A DNA stretch of 64,000 nucleotides from Seminavis robusta (Eukaryota; Bacillariophyta; Bacillariophyceae; Naviculales; Naviculaceae), in assembly GCA_903772945.1 (NCBI GenBank), contig CAICTM010000460.1, forward strand, positions 1 to 64,000, given 5' to 3'. Shown in pieces: positions 53,531-63,737 of the stretch. The notes beneath the pieces were generated by a model. That model worked only from the letters and a program-made list of their open reading frames with translations. It was not told where the DNA came from and did not search any database. Within the stretch, counting starts at the first letter, position 1. Each line of letters opens with the position of its first letter. The position numbers and the translations under genes were made by a program.

Positions 53531-54001
53531 GGAGGAGGGCACCTGTGGTGGGAAATCACAGGGAGAAGTGGTGTTGGGAGTTCAAGGCTCCTTTGCATCC
53601 CGCCAGAGCTGTTTGTAATGTCAGCCGGTAGTTCGGGTATAGTAAAGGACCTTTAAAGGGGGATCCGGTAAATATGAGCATTAAGCAAGCTTTTGTATTT
53701 TTAATTAAATCTCGCAGTTCCTCTTTCCAAATTTCTTGTCCAATCGGGACACTCCAAAAGTGCTGACGAGGACTGCATCGAACCATGCACCAGAAGCGTT
53801 GAAGGGCTGGATTTCTTTCTCATTTCTCTTGCACTGCTGCTGTTCTTCTTGTTGAGTGGTCAGGGATCTCCTCCGTGACAACAGCGTTTTGTTCCTTGTT
53901 TGCTGGTTCCGTGATCCCTCCACAAATAAATTTTAGACCGAGCTTTGCCGGATATAATAAGGTGTTTCTTTCCAAGTTGCCGTTGTCGTTTGTCCAAGAC
54001 C

Positions 54002-55333
54002 ATGAGCAAGTTTCTCCACAAGTTCGGTGGGATGATGAATTCCCAAGAAGTTGGGCGAAGCAGACAAACCGAAATGCACGAGAAGAAAACCGCCATGGAG
54101 GTCGAGGATGAAGAAGCGGTTCCGATTGAGGCGGAGAACTACAGCAGCGGCGTAGAGACGAGCGAAGATGATGAAGAGGCATACGAAGAAGAAGAAGTTT
54201 GCGAGGTTGACGATACTTTGAGCTGTACACAAGTAAACGACGGATTCATGAGCAATAACATTTCCGCTTCTGAGGAAGAAATGGGCATGGGTTTTGCCAA
54301 GTTGGGCACTGGCTACGACAGCACCATGGTGGTGTCGTTGACCCTTTCTTCCGTACTGATCTTGACCCTTTTGGGGTGGAATGTTGGCTTTCGACGCAAG
54401 CAGCGAAGACGAAACAGAAGGTGGAAGAACGACAGTCAAATGATCCTGACAAAAGTCGAAGACGTCGTGGCGCAGCTTGAAGATCGAGACGAACAAGTGG
54501 ATGTTTTGAAACAACAGATCAAGCTGCAGGAGGCAGCGGCTGCCAAGGAAAAAGAAGACCTTCAAAAGGAATTTTCCAATGTCCTGAAGACCAAGGATGA
54601 GGAATATCAAGCGCTACGCACAACGTTGGAGGAGCTCTCAAATCAACAAAAGGACACGGATGCGCGCTTGGAAAGAGTCACAGCCGAATTGAACCGCTCC
54701 ATGGAAGCTCAGCAGGATTACGAGTGCCAACTGCTGGAGCAAAAACTCCATGCGTCACAACTAAACACCACTCTGGCAGAGCGGGATGCAACGATTGAAG
54801 GACTCCAGCAAACCAGTACTGCTCAGCTCGCACGCATCCAAGAGCTCCATCAGAAAATCAAAGCGGACGCAGTCAAGGCGGAAGAAATCATCGGGGACTT
54901 GACTTCGGAGCGAGATGAAAGGTTCGCCATTCTTCAGCAAGAAAATGATGCCATCAAATCGACTGTCATGGGAATGCTCAAATCAACGCAGGAAAAGTAC
55001 GATGCCGACAAAATGACGCTCAAGAGAGAGATGGGCAAACGCGATGCCAAGATTGTCAGTTTGCAAGAGGAACTATGGAAGTCCAACGCCTTGCTGAAGC
55101 GACTCAAGACCAATGGCTCCGTCGATCAATCTGCATTGTCTCAGTCCATGCGAAACTTGATTTCGGAAATCAAAGAAACCAAGGACGCAGCTGCCGAGGC
55201 AACCGGCAAGGGTCCAAAGGAACGTCGATCCAGTACCTATGACGCGGCCGAAGCCATCCTCGAAGAAAATGGGGAGTGCGACGAGTTCAAAGCGCTGGAA
55301 ACTCTGCTCTCCCGGCGTCGCCCAAACAAATAA
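54002..55333 (+). CDS. Single-pass membrane coiled-coil protein, paralogue 1
   Basis: 443 residues, no intron, family not recognised. The N-terminal 105 residues are strongly acidic (EDDEEAYEEEEVCEVDD). One membrane segment at about 109-128 (MVVSLTLSSVLILTLLGWNV) is followed at once by an Arg/Lys stop-transfer patch (RRKQRRRNRR), so the long C-terminus probably faces the cytosol. Residues 145-380 form a continuous coiled coil. It shares with the gene at 56894-57946 a conserved block: CQLLEQKL, SQLNTTL, AEEIIGDLTSERDERFAILQ, ENDAIKSTVMGMLKSTQ. The start is the first ATG, 57 bases inside a longer open frame. A tether or motor adaptor role is possible, but nothing in sequence proves it. Confidence 0.75.
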   Translation: MSKFLHKFGGMMNSQEVGRSRQTEMHEKKTAMEVEDEEAVPIEAENYSSGVETSEDDEEAYEEEEVCEVDDTLSCTQVNDGFMSNNISASEEEMGMGFAKLGTGYDSTMVVSLTLSSVLILTLLGWNVGFRRKQRRRNRRWKNDSQMILTKVEDVVAQLEDRDEQVDVLKQQIKLQEAAAAKEKEDLQKEFSNVLKTKDEEYQALRTTLEELSNQQKDTDARLERVTAELNRSMEAQQDYECQLLEQKLHASQLNTTLAERDATIEGLQQTSTAQLARIQELHQKIKADAVKAEEIIGDLTSERDERFAILQQENDAIKSTVMGMLKSTQEKYDADKMTLKREMGKRDAKIVSLQEELWKSNALLKRLKTNGSVDQSALSQSMRNLISEIKETKDAAAEATGKGPKERRSSTYDAAEAILEENGECDEFKALETLLSRRRPNK

Positions 55334-56893
55334 ATGAGAGCATCAACAAAGGAGCAACGTAATCTGGCTTTGGATGCGATATGAAAAACCCTTGCGTTCA
55401 CTAAGTCTTTGGTTGTGGATATCAGCTTCCGCGACAACTTGTACAGTAGCATGTCATTGATATAAGGATGCACGCAAAATGATACGAACCATGTAGCTAT
55501 ATACATTGCAATATCATACCTGCAACTTTGACCAAAAGGGGTAACAGTGGTATCAGCTCCAGTTGATACCCGAAATCTCGAAGCCAAACACCGAGGGTTG
55601 GTACAAGAAGTTTACTGGCTTCGGCAGTTTTCGTGATGCACTGAAGCCACCAAGAAGAGCCCCACAACTTAGAAAATCGATTTGTGCCGTGCAACGTCGG
55701 GATTCCTGCGAAAGTAAAAGACCAGACCGGCCGAAACCAGTACGGATAGCGCGAACCAAGAAACGACCGCGGCAGCAAATACTGGTGTCTTGTGCCCCCA
55801 GAATGTCGGGATTGGGAGAGAACTCGTACACCTACGAACTCATCACCAGGTTGTGGGGCTCGTAGGATTCGTCACATGCTCCATCGGGATAACCTGCTCT
55901 CTCTTCCAAAGTTAAATCAGGGATTGCAGTGGTCACTCGGGTTGACGCTCACCAATACATTTCTGTGATTACACTGGTAGAGCAACGCGTTGAAATTCAT
56001 AGTCTTAAAAATCCACTAAGTCTTGAAGCAATGCCTTATTAGGGGCGTACCGGTCGGTACCTGGTACCATACTAAGATGATGTGGTTCCTTGTTAGTCGT
56101 TTATGACCTCGATTATTCAGTTTTTGAGTACGATGTACTTGTATCCATGGGGAGTGTGTTCACTGCTCGACGGATGGAGGGGAATTCCCAAGTGATATGA
56201 TTGTGTTCAAAGAAGCTGGACCATCCGCAGGGATACCGTATTCAATGAACTCGCCAGTACATAGCTTGCCTTCACTTTTGTTTGTCTTCAACGCCTGGTC
56301 AATCTTCATGCAAGCGACACACGATGCACCTGGCTGGGGTGGGTATGAGTGTGACGTAGCGGTGCCGGTGCATGGAAGGGAGAAGTTCTTGGGGTTACCT
56401 GGTGCCTTGAGGCGTGAAGCCAGGTTGACAGGTTGACAGGAGGTTGACAGGGTTGACACTGGCATTGGGAGGGAAATGATTCTTCACTCACCATTCGAAC
56501 TTCGTCCAGGGGTGGAGGAAAGGGGGAGGTGCGAAAGAAAGGGGTGAAGAAGAAAAGAAGATTTGAGTCATTATCATAACCAGGGAGAACACAAATGGTC
56601 ATAGTTTCTGTTCAGGGGCAGTATCACTGAGCGCAAAAAGCTCCTCTTTGGCAGCTGTCATCACAGTCATAAGGAAGCAATCAGAACAAGCTGTTCTCGC
56701 ATCAACCACTGACCACTGCTCGCCGAAAAAGACCTTCCCAACGGCTGCGCCAACAACAAGTAGGGACATTTCTCACAACAATCGATAAAAAGGGGTCTCA
56801 TCCATCTTTTTCCTTCGTTTGCGCACTCATAGTTTAGCCAAAGGTTTGTGAAAGACACTAGAAAAGGTATCCTTTTGGTTTGCAAGTACAACC
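55334..56893. other. Intergenic between the two coiled-coil paralogues
   Basis: 1.56 kb. No gene is clearly supported. A minus frame at 56160-56465 (with GASCVACMKIDQALKTNK) has protein-like composition and could be the last exon of a small gene, but no start exon was found. A short GGTTGACA-type tandem repeat lies near 56424-56460. Confidence 0.4.
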
Positions 56894-57946
56894 ATGATGA
56901 ATCTCCCTTGTACATTCGACGACGTGCCATGCTGGGAATCATGGCTCCGAGCAGAAATCCCTCCTCTTTTGGAGGCCGGGAAAGAGTGGGCCACCCATGG
57001 GCTTGAGGTTGCAGAGACCTGGGATCCTCGAATCGTTGCCTCTTGCAGTGTGGCGGTCATCTCAGCAGGATTCGCTCTCTTGGTTGTCTACTTCAACATG
57101 GTCTTGAAGCGGCAACACCAGCGTCAAAGAGCCCTGTGGAAGAAGGATAACATGAGGATTCTCGACAAGGTAACAGCCTTGACGATGCAGTTAGAAGAAA
57201 GACAACAGGAAGTTGATTTCATGAAGCGCAGAGCAAGAGAACAGAAGCAGTCGGCTGCCCAAAGCAACGACAAGGACAATGTGCTCATGGAAGAGACGAC
57301 CCAGAAGCTGTTGGACCGGGAAGAAGAGTGTCGCAGGCTGCAGGCTACGGTGGATGCACTGCAAGTCAAGCAAAAAGCCGGTGCCACTTCTGTCCAGCAG
57401 CTTTCACAACAGCTGAATTTCTTCAAAGAGCAACATAACGATCATTTCTGCCAGTTGCTGGAGCAAAAGCTAGAGACCAGTCAGCTTCGCACCACACTGT
57501 CGCAGCAGGAAGGCAAAAACAAGGAACTCCTGAAAGCGAATGATCAGTTGGCCAGTCAGATTGAGGAGCTGCAGGAGACCATCAAGACAAACACCCAAAA
57601 GGCAGAGACGATTATTGGAAAGGTAAGCGCGGAACGTGATGAACGGTTCTCTCTCCTGCAAGAAGAGAATGATGTGATCAAGACAACCGTCATGAACATG
57701 TTGCAGCAGGCTCAAACCAAGTTTCAGGATGACAAGGCACTTCTCAAGTGGAAGCTACAAAAGCAAGAAGCTGAAACACAGCAGCTGCGGGCAGAACTAC
57801 GAAAAGCCAATGCAGTGTTGGAACAGCTAGAGAAGCAGCAAAAAAGAAAGTCGAACAAAGGGGGCAAGGAGAATACCGGCAATGTTGGGAGCCTAAAGGG
57901 ACTGCGAAACATCTCCTTCCAAGCCAAAGCGGCATGTGTGGCCTAG
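56894..57946 (+). CDS. Single-pass membrane coiled-coil protein, paralogue 2
   Basis: 350 residues, no intron. A short N-terminus (with two Cys and several Trp: CWESWLRAEIPPLL) precedes one membrane segment at about 48-70 (VASCSVAVISAGFALLVVYF), then a basic patch (LKRQHQRQR) and a coiled coil to about residue 315. The conserved paralogue block reads CQLLEQKLETSQLRTTL, AETIIGKVSAERDERFSLLQ, EENDVIKTTVMNMLQQAQ. The C-terminal tail is Lys/Asn/Gly-rich. It lacks the acidic N-terminus of paralogue 1. Same strand, 1.56 kb apart: a tandem duplication that has diverged. Two adjacent Met codons begin the frame. Confidence 0.75.
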   Translation: MMNLPCTFDDVPCWESWLRAEIPPLLEAGKEWATHGLEVAETWDPRIVASCSVAVISAGFALLVVYFNMVLKRQHQRQRALWKKDNMRILDKVTALTMQLEERQQEVDFMKRRAREQKQSAAQSNDKDNVLMEETTQKLLDREEECRRLQATVDALQVKQKAGATSVQQLSQQLNFFKEQHNDHFCQLLEQKLETSQLRTTLSQQEGKNKELLKANDQLASQIEELQETIKTNTQKAETIIGKVSAERDERFSLLQEENDVIKTTVMNMLQQAQTKFQDDKALLKWKLQKQEAETQQLRAELRKANAVLEQLEKQQKRKSNKGGKENTGNVGSLKGLRNISFQAKAACVA

Positions 57947-58375
57947 GGAAATGTGACGCTGTTTGTATCCTACATGTAGCCTGTGTATAGACCCGAAGTT
58001 TGTAGCCTATTGTCTGTGTCGCATCGCCTCCGTACAGGGTTCACTTGCGGAGAGACCTCGGCGTTGCTTGCTTCTGCTGCATTCTAGTATTGGGTGTGGT
58101 TTGCCAGGCTAGCTTCATATATAATAGTTTTCTGTATTCTTTTACTATGATGTTTTCAAATCCCAAGAGCACAAGTAATCTAGGTGCGGCGAGGAGGTCG
58201 CGACTGTCCAAGCTCTGCCTAGAGTTGAGCTACCCTGCTAATTGTATTGTATGATCTGCCCAATCCACCACGTCTTGTGTCGGATCCAATCCCCACGGAA
58301 GCGATTGTGGATTGTCTTGTGCATGAGAGAGACACATGTGTCAATGGGTCATAGCCTCGATTCTCAGTGCTTGGC
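57947..58375. other. Intergenic, convergent ends of coiled-coil 2 and MYND gene
   Basis: 429 bases of presumed 3' flanks; a small hydrophobic frame (58045-58254 +) is not convincing. No element is seen. Confidence 0.5.
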
Positions 58376-60193
58376 TCAATCCAACTCTTCCAGCGCGTTT
58401 TCTTCTGTCAAGCCCCGAACAAAATAGGAGTGCACCCTCAGTTTGTCCGCAGAGAGGATGCATGTATTTTCTGTGGTCGTGTCGGACACAACCCATTCTC
58501 CCTCACAGTTTGGGACAGGAGAGACAATGTGACAAACACCTCCGAACCGCGATGACCCAAAGGGTTGGCGCGTTATCGCCAGATCGCCGACCCGGAATTC
58601 CCCCTGTTGGCGGCACAGCTTCTGATGCTCGATCCAATGCATTTTCTGACAATGACGAGAGCAATAGTAAGTGCGAAGACAACGTTCACAAACTCTCATG
58701 GGCTTTGCTTCCGTGCCACCACAACCGTCACACTGGTCCCCAGGAACTATTGCCGCCGATGCCACCTTTTGGTCGAGAGAATACAACTGTACAAGCTTTT
58801 GTTTCATGTCGTCGCTACGAGCGCGTTGGAGAAGAGACACCGAGAGCGCTCGCAGTGCGACGAGGTGATCGGCAACCGTTTCATTGTATCGAGGTTCTTG
58901 AAAGGCTGCAGTTGGAGGAAGAATGGTCAGTGTTCGCAACTTTTCCTCATCCTTGGCAGCATCACATGTCATAATGGCATGGTTTGTGTAGTGACACATC
59001 CCATCAACATTGCGCTCCTGTTCAACTTCAATGGCTCCCAAGAGATACAATGCATGAGCCACAAAGAATGCAGGTTCTGAATCTGCAGACCGGACGATCC
59101 CCCTCAAGAATCGTTTGTCTTCTTCTGTTGCAAGCTTATAATTCTCGTCCGTCGCAAGGCGCATATTATTGCAATAATGAAAGAAGAAAAAGACTCTTGT
59201 ACTGTGCCATTTGTCAGCGTCCAGGAATGTTACAAGCTCCATGCTTACATCCTGTAGTTCTCGACAAGACACAGAAGACACGTCTCTTTCCGCAACGCTC
59301 CGCAAGATTGCAAAAAGCCTCACGGCTTTCAGATTCTCCTGATTAGTCAATCCTGTTGCGAAATCCACAAGATCTTGTGCCACGCCTGTGGTGGTGTCAG
59401 TAACCGCATCGATGGCGTCTTCCACGCCAACACCAGCAACCTCAACAAAGGAGTCTTCCTTCGCAGTAGGTTTTTCACCAGTGGTGGTATCGGCAACCGA
59501 AACGATGGCGTCTTCCTCCACAGCAGGTTGAGGATCACTCAGCGAGTTCTCGGCAGGTTGTCGCATGGCCATGAGGTAAGCCTCGGCACTATGACGCATC
59601 CACTCCAGGCAATCGTTGACCGTTTTCCAATTTGGATGTAGAAGGAATGGTATTTTTCGCGATCTTTCCTCCTTCGTGGCTGCATCACAAGCAGAAATCA
59701 CCGTGCTCATGAAGGAGCAGGCCTCTCCAACATTGGCTTCAATTGTGTACTCAATGTGTCCCATGAGATACAGAGCATTGGTCACTAGGAGTGCAGGTTC
59801 CGAATCCGCAGAGGCGATTTCCAACAAGAACCGTTTGTCTTCTTCTTCTACTGGCTTGGATCCACCAGACTGATATTTCTCTAACTCGGAGTACACTGAG
59901 TTGAAATACAAAGTGAAGATGGTGACCCTGCCTGGGTGCCAACCGTTCATGCGACTGACAAATCTCATGTACAAATCACAGAGCTCTCGGGGCATCATAG
60001 GAGGTTCGATTGCTTCGCAAAAGGAGTTCAGAAGTACTTTGGCTTTGGCATTGTTCTTTTCAGTCGCCAGCATCGTGCAGAAATCGAAGAACACTGGATG
60101 GGCCTTGCCGAAGCGGTTGTTGTCGGCATTGCCACCTTTCTTCGAGGCGCATGTCTTCTTTCCGGGTCCTTTCTTCTTTGATTTCTTTCCCAT
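58376..60193 (-). CDS. MYND zinc-finger protein with duplicated helical domain
   Basis: 605 residues, no intron. N-terminus is Lys-rich (MGKKSKKKGPGKK), possibly nuclear. A helical module occurs twice: about 90-190 with EEDKRFLLEIASADSEPALL and TNALYLMGHIEYTIEANVG, and about 345-440 with EEDKRFLRGIVRSADSEPAF and AHALYLLGAIEVEQERNVD; both end in a CDAA(T/K) motif. The linker between is acidic with Thr-rich repeats (VADTTTGEKP, VTDTTTGVAQ). The MYND finger is at 488-527: CDGCGG, CERCLRTYYCSRHCQ, HWIEHQKLC, all Cys/His ligands present. After it comes a small beta-rich end. MYND fingers bind proline-rich peptides in transcription and other regulators. No SET domain is seen. Partner unknown. Confidence 0.88.
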   Translation of the reverse strand: MGKKSKKKGPGKKTCASKKGGNADNNRFGKAHPVFFDFCTMLATEKNNAKAKVLLNSFCEAIEPPMMPRELCDLYMRFVSRMNGWHPGRVTIFTLYFNSVYSELEKYQSGGSKPVEEEDKRFLLEIASADSEPALLVTNALYLMGHIEYTIEANVGEACSFMSTVISACDAATKEERSRKIPFLLHPNWKTVNDCLEWMRHSAEAYLMAMRQPAENSLSDPQPAVEEDAIVSVADTTTGEKPTAKEDSFVEVAGVGVEDAIDAVTDTTTGVAQDLVDFATGLTNQENLKAVRLFAILRSVAERDVSSVSCRELQDVSMELVTFLDADKWHSTRVFFFFHYCNNMRLATDENYKLATEEDKRFLRGIVRSADSEPAFFVAHALYLLGAIEVEQERNVDGMCHYTNHAIMTCDAAKDEEKLRTLTILPPTAAFQEPRYNETVADHLVALRALSVSLLQRARSDDMKQKLVQLYSLDQKVASAAIVPGDQCDGCGGTEAKPMRVCERCLRTYYCSRHCQKMHWIEHQKLCRQQGEFRVGDLAITRQPFGSSRFGGVCHIVSPVPNCEGEWVVSDTTTENTCILSADKLRVHSYFVRGLTEENALEELD

Positions 60194-61252
60194 GGTGTCG
60201 ACAACGTATGAATGTGGTCCTGACTTGGAAGAGACCAGCGGTGTGCTCCTTGTGTTCGCTCTTGCCTGGCAATGCTGTGTCGTCTCGTCTTGGAAGATGG
60301 CAATAATAATCTTAAAATGCTGCGAAACTAATGGCTTTCTAGTACTAGTAGCTAGTTAGGCTTTTAATTTCTTGACGGTGAATGAATGGGCTACACCTTT
60401 GCCTTGACATTAAGATAAATCTACCGGCAACTCTGTGCTGTGGGCGTCTTAGCGGTACCAGGTACTATGCATACCGTAGTACCGTACTGCGTACCAGAAT
60501 GTACTGCACTTATTATATCTTAGCCCAGGGTCCACCATCAAGGTAATGCAGTATCTCAATACTCTGATTAGGAAGGGAGTGCTATGGAACAGTTTAGTTC
60601 TACTCTGCTTCCCACCTTACTCAACATGCAATACCCTTGGGTGAAAAGAGGAAAGAGCAGTTTATCACCTGCCGGAGGCAAAGACCTTGGACATGACACT
60701 GCCGCCTTTGCAATAGGGAGCGACCTGAAATCCATAGAATCACTGGCAAAACTAATCAACTACCGCAATAAAATCCATGGAGCCTACCGACACAATCCCA
60801 CAAGCTCCACAATAGCCCAAGCACTGATGATTCGATTCCCATGGGGGATGAAAAATCAAACAACCGAAAAACTAGTTACCACAGAGTCAAAGCCTGTGCT
60901 TTAGGGATTCGGTAGCTTGGAAATAAGCTTGCCTAGTTCAGTCACTGCTTGCTAAAATTCTATGGAATCGGTCCATGGCATCCTGAATTGTTTTCAATGG
61001 AGGGCCATGCAGGGTTGTGTGGGTTACCTAGACCTGAGGGCTGAGGGGAAGAATCTTATTGAGAGGGTCCTGGGTCCCGGGGTTGACCTATTCGTCATTC
61101 GTTATCCTGTAAAAAGATATTTCAGGCTGTCCAAACCACAGGCCAAGAGAAATTCACAACACAATCACAAAACCTATGTAATTAATTCTCTGTGGTTGTA
61201 GATCGTTGTAGTACGTTACCGCACAAGGCACCAGAGTATTAGACTGATCAGT
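60194..61252. other. Divergent intergenic region, MYND and sulfotransferase B
   Basis: 1.06 kb between diverging start codons. Frames at 60584-60904 (+, 106 residues, no domain) and 60962-61201 (+) have no recognisable product and may be chance. A palindrome-rich patch (GCATACCGTAGTACCGTACTGCGTACC-like) lies near 60470-60500. Confidence 0.45.
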
Positions 61253-63454
61253 ATGATAGGCAACAAAATGGCGGCAGCAAAGGAAGATTCCACGAGGGCA
61301 GAGCACTCTGGTGATTTCGAAGCATCGGCCATTGGAACGGGTCCTCTGTTTCATCGACATGAGGTGGTGGGTCGTCGGGTTGGTGGCCGGAACAAGAAGA
61401 GAAAGAAAAAGCCGTACTGCTTTACTTGGATCAGCTTTGTCACGTGCTTGCTGACAATGGAAGCCTGTGCCATGATCTTCATGATGTTCCGATCGCATAC
61501 GATGATTTTCATTGACCCATTGTCGTCGTTGGAAGAAGATGCTCTGGATTTTTTGGTCTGGTTGGATACCACACTGGGAGGAGGCGGCCAACAGGATCGA
61601 GAAGAATTGGCCGAATTGGAAGCTCATTTGGTTCAAATGACAGAAGATCGACTGGATCATGGGTACGCCCTGGAACATGAAGTGGAAACTACCGCCATTG
61701 ACAATTACTACAATCGGTCATCCACAAAGAATAATAACGATCATCCTCCATCGACTGTACTCCTGGTGGCGGGAATGAAGGGCAGCGGTGCCCGAGCGGT
61801 AGTCGATGCACTCATACAGCTACACATCCCCATGATTACACTGGATCGAGCAGATACGCAAAAGGACAGCGATCGCAAGGCATTTCATACCGGCCAAATG
61901 GCATGGCGCAATATGATCAACCTGGTCATGTCCTCGGGAATTCGAACTCCCAACTACGAATTCTCCCAACTACCTCAATTGACACAGCTTCGTATACGAC
62001 AAGAATGGGAAAAATTCTATCAAGGATTCATTGCCAAGCATATCCCACAACAACAATCCACAACAACACACCACCAAAACAGCAACCAGATTCTCTTTGG
62101 GTTTCAAGCTCATGACAGTCTATTGATGATTCCCGTGGTGCAAGAATTTGTCTTGCTGGGACAACAGCAACAACAACAACAACAACAACAGCAACCTCTA
62201 TTGAAAGTAATTCAGGTCCTTCGAGATGGAAGGGACGTCAGTTTGCTCAGCCCCAAGACGGAAATTGGCAATGACAAAAAGGAACACCCCATGCAAAGTA
62301 TGGCAGAACGATTCGTCTTGGAAACGTTCTATGATGTCAGCAATATTTCCAAGAGCTACGATGACACCGCTACTAGTCTCATCAGTCGAGAACACCAACG
62401 GATTGTGGAATCCATGGAACTCTGGAGTGATTGGAATCACGATGCACACATTTGGCTGCAAAATAGAAATCATGACAAGAATGGTCACCTCGAGTATTTA
62501 CAGCTTCGTACCGAAGATTTGTTGAGCCCGGAAAAGAAACTCGAAGCATTATTGCAGCTATCCAACTTTACGGAGGCCACCATACCCTTTCAACAATTGT
62601 GTTGCATGAGTCGACAAGCCATGGTCATTGAGAATCCGAGCGAATCGTACTTGAAGGGATTTGCCAAGGCACGAGCCCAACACAATCTCCTTCAAAAATA
62701 TTCGGCGGAATTGTCCTTTCTGCACAACGAACAAGACGAAGATGAACGCCGCAGGGCACGATTGGGGGATCTCGTCGGCGGCAAGCACAGGTTTGGTGGC
62801 AGACGTCATAATAATGAACCAGAACAACCATCATCCAATAATGCGTTACACCAACAAGTACACCAACATCGTCAAGATCGATTCCAAGATATCGGAGATC
62901 GATTGGCCGCACGCATGCCGAATCAAGGACGTCGGAGATTGCTCAATGACATCCAGACAGGCACTTCCACCAAAGCACGGCACGAAGAAACAACAAAAAG
63001 CCCAGAGGTGTCCAAACTCTTTGACGAGTACTTTGCCTGGCGGAAATCTCTGGGCAATGCCAAGAAAGACAAGGATGCCGCCGTTACAGCCATTGAAACA
63101 GGAGAGAAACTCTTGGCCGACTACCGGACACATCATGATCATCTCAAGGGAGTCTTGACCGAGGATTCCTTTGTTCGTTCCATCAAATGGTTGAAGAATC
63201 TTCACAATAGACAGAACAGTAAGGTTGTAGACGATGGCAGCGAAGAAACTACCGAGATTGCATCATTGCATTCTCCGCAGCACTACGGAAAGTGGGTCCA
63301 TTGGCTAAAAGACGAACCCCTTTTATCGCGACGGCTCCATTCGGTGGGGAATCTCACGTTGCGGGCATTTGGCTACGAGCCTCGCGCACGCTTTATGGAC
63401 TTTGATCCGGAGAACCGAAAAGCACAGTGCCACATGGTAGTGACGTGCTACTAG
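61253..63454 (+). CDS. Type II membrane sulfotransferase-like protein, paralogue B
   Basis: 733 residues, no intron. Basic N-terminus (RNKKRKKKPY), one membrane anchor at about 56-79 (CFTWISFVTCLLTMEACAMI), a stem, then the sulfotransferase core: LLVAGMKGSGARAVVDALI (170-188) as 5'-phosphosulfate loop and VIQVLRDGRDVSLLSP (about 322-337) as the 3'-phosphate motif, just after a Gln run encoded by CAA/CAG repeats. LCCMSRQAMV follows, then an insert of about 230 residues rich in His, Gln and Arg, and the conserved end HYGKWVHWLKDEPLLSRRLH with LRAFGYEPRARFMDF. The order matches paralogue A at 40709-42706, which is on the other strand and has one intron. Probably Golgi; acceptor unknown. Confidence 0.85.
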   Translation: MIGNKMAAAKEDSTRAEHSGDFEASAIGTGPLFHRHEVVGRRVGGRNKKRKKKPYCFTWISFVTCLLTMEACAMIFMMFRSHTMIFIDPLSSLEEDALDFLVWLDTTLGGGGQQDREELAELEAHLVQMTEDRLDHGYALEHEVETTAIDNYYNRSSTKNNNDHPPSTVLLVAGMKGSGARAVVDALIQLHIPMITLDRADTQKDSDRKAFHTGQMAWRNMINLVMSSGIRTPNYEFSQLPQLTQLRIRQEWEKFYQGFIAKHIPQQQSTTTHHQNSNQILFGFQAHDSLLMIPVVQEFVLLGQQQQQQQQQQQPLLKVIQVLRDGRDVSLLSPKTEIGNDKKEHPMQSMAERFVLETFYDVSNISKSYDDTATSLISREHQRIVESMELWSDWNHDAHIWLQNRNHDKNGHLEYLQLRTEDLLSPEKKLEALLQLSNFTEATIPFQQLCCMSRQAMVIENPSESYLKGFAKARAQHNLLQKYSAELSFLHNEQDEDERRRARLGDLVGGKHRFGGRRHNNEPEQPSSNNALHQQVHQHRQDRFQDIGDRLAARMPNQGRRRLLNDIQTGTSTKARHEETTKSPEVSKLFDEYFAWRKSLGNAKKDKDAAVTAIETGEKLLADYRTHHDHLKGVLTEDSFVRSIKWLKNLHNRQNSKVVDDGSEETTEIASLHSPQHYGKWVHWLKDEPLLSRRLHSVGNLTLRAFGYEPRARFMDFDPENRKAQCHMVVTCY

Positions 63455-63737
63455 CTAGCTAGACACCAGATAACCCTGGTTTGTGCATTTATTAAAAGCA
63501 GTAAGTAGATTGGGACATGCCGTGCATGGCTAATTTATACCAAGACAATCCATGTGCTTGCTACACCTTCCTAGTTCAGATGGTCCAATCATACAGTGCA
63601 AACTAGCAGAGCCTCCCTATAGCCAGTGCCAATGAATCACTTGTCGTCGTTGGCAAACCGAAAACTACTAACCATCAATCCACCCATTCTGCAAAAGAGC
63701 TCGTATCAATCCATCCATTCTGCAACAGCAAAACCTA

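Larger units (their letters stand above)
52915..54001. other. Intergenic with duplication and GGCAA microsatellite
   Basis: 1.1 kb. It includes the duplicated block at 52938-53400 and nine GGCAA units (53486-53530) preceded by two GCTAGCTAGC patches. Frames on both strands show no domain. The 5' leader of the first coiled-coil gene is at its right end. Confidence 0.5.

Noticed and set aside
53945-54001. Longer N-terminus for coiled-coil paralogue 1
   Set aside because: The extra 19 codons have no ATG; the frame would need a TTG start. The ATG at 54002 in GACCATGAGC context is better.
55930-56010. Possible tRNA (GGTAGAGCAACGCGTTGAAATTC-like words)
   Set aside because: The D-arm-like word is present, but no T-arm GGTTCGAATCC with matching acceptor stem follows at the right spacing.
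56160-56465. Minus-strand 101-residue frame as a real gene
   Set aside because: Composition is plausible (CVACMKIDQALK) but part of it is encoded by a GGTTGACA tandem repeat, and no upstream exon or domain was found. It remains only a possibility.
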